This document shows, piece after piece, positions 63,692 through 64,000 of a DNA stretch of 64,000 nucleotides. The position numbers and the translations under genes are program-made. This DNA is from Brachybacterium sillae (GTDB taxonomy: Bacteria; Actinomycetota; Actinomycetes; Actinomycetales; Dermabacteraceae), in the NCBI RefSeq assembly GCF_025028335.1, contig NZ_JAFEUW010000001.1, positions 930,001 to 994,000 of the forward strand, written 5' to 3'. How positions within the stretch are numbered: position 1 is the first letter of the stretch; each line of letters starts with the position of its first letter. Below the pieces are notes generated by a model. The model was given only the letters and a program-made list of their open reading frames with translations, had not been told where the DNA came from and ran no database searches.

Positions 63692-64000
63692 CGGGTCTCC
63701 TCGGTCGCGGTCTCGTCGGTCGCGGTCTCGCCGGTCGCGGTCTCGTCGGACAGCGCGCGGCGGGCCTGGGCGCGGATCGACCCGGCGAGATCGCGCAGGT
63801 CGGCGGCGTCGGCCCGCAGCTCCTCGGCGGTGGTGCCTCCGGCGACGACGTCGAGCCGCTCATGGAACGGGGCGGAGCGCTGCGCCACCAGGCGGTCCAG
63901 ACGCGTGGCCAGGCGGTCCTTCGCGATCTTCGCGAGCCGTCGGACGGCGTCCTCCCCGAAGATCGCCTCCAGCAGACGCTGCCCGGCGATGGCGGTGGCC
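63688..64000 (-). CDS. C-terminal end of an upstream dynamin-family GTPase (partial)
   Basis: Only the last 103 codons are in the window; the gene continues past 64000. The visible part is helical (GQRLLEAIFGEDAVRRLAKIAKDRL, HERLDVVAGGTTAEEL) and ends in a repetitive tail ETATG-ETATD-ETATE encoded by three 15-nt repeats. GTPase identity is inferred from the coupled downstream GTPase and the usual gene pair. The reading is open to the window edge. Confidence 0.6.
   Translation of the reverse strand, partial: ATAIAGQRLLEAIFGEDAVRRLAKIAKDRLATRLDRLVAQRSAPFHERLDVVAGGTTAEELRADAADLRDLAGSIRAQARRALSDETATGETATDETATEETR
63702..63746. repeat. Three 15-nt tandem repeats in coding sequence
   Basis: The unit TCGGTCGCGGTCTCG occurs at 63702, 63717 and (one mismatch) 63732. 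It encodes the acidic tail repeats of the partial GTPase. Confidence 0.8.

Noticed and set aside
63702-63746. Short tandem repeats as a CRISPR array
   Set aside because: Units are contiguous 15-mers without spacers, encode an acidic protein tail, and no cas gene is present. No CRISPR array was seen anywhere in the window.

Overview
The window is very GC-rich DNA with GTG starts, short ATGA/GTGA gene overlaps and several apparently leaderless promoters. It reads as the chromosome of a high-GC Gram-positive actinobacterium. The tRNA-Trp/secE/nusG/rplK/rplA block, the split menaquinone cluster beside ResB/CcsB/CcdA, the PerM/DUF3017/DUF4229 proteins and the 32-aa bS22 gene all fit. A Dermabacteraceae-like organism such as Brachybacterium is my best guess, but this is inference and no marker gene fixes it.

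Left chromosomal part (1-29830): a POT-family peptide transporter broken by three single-base deletions; rplA, rplK, nusG, secE and tRNA-Trp on the minus strand; an aminotransferase translationally coupled to an adenosine deaminase; galactokinase; a ThrE-like exporter coupled to a lactonase-fold protein; carbonic anhydrase; DUF3017; aspartate ammonia-lyase; a polysaccharide deacetylase with one frameshift; PPK2; purH and purN with ugd and a small membrane gene lying between purN and a PerM-like gene. The first half of the menaquinone cluster follows (menF, an HtrA-like protease, menD, menC, menB), then the 5' half of a Tat-exported protein gene.

Mobile part (29831-52048): a 22.2-kb insertion cuts that exported-protein gene in two; its 3' half is at 52051-52407, directly before menE. 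The island is layered. The two outer ends are the two ends of one IS3-family element. Inside are a complete IS256-family element with a 9-bp target duplication, and an 11.2-kb composite transposon bounded by two apparently identical 1,279-bp IS3-family copies in inverted orientation, which carries a copper cassette. Outside that lie further IS3/IS256 elements and remnants, and a stretch of foreign cargo (RHH-YfbU protein, an uncharacterised protein, a DUF4268 nuclease-like protein).

Copper cassette (33481-41983): an MFS transporter and CopZ-type chaperone face left; a ferredoxin / ferredoxin reductase / CDGSH protein / 56-aa protein operon faces right; next come CopZ, an exported His/Met-rich protein, CopA P1B-ATPase, a YdhK-like lipoprotein and CsoR. 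Two near-palindromic ATACCC...GGGTAT sites, one before each rightward transcription unit, look like CsoR operators. This would make the Fe-S redox operon part of the copper response, and it is the most interesting candidate system here.

Right chromosomal part (52049-64000): menE and menA, DUF4229 and PLDc_N membrane proteins, the cytochrome c maturation set (CcsB, ResB, CcdA, TlpA/ResA-like) with a histidine phosphatase, a divergent MarR/YceI pair, a glutaredoxin-like protein, the ribosomal protein bS22, and a pair of dynamin-like GTPase genes running off the end of the window.
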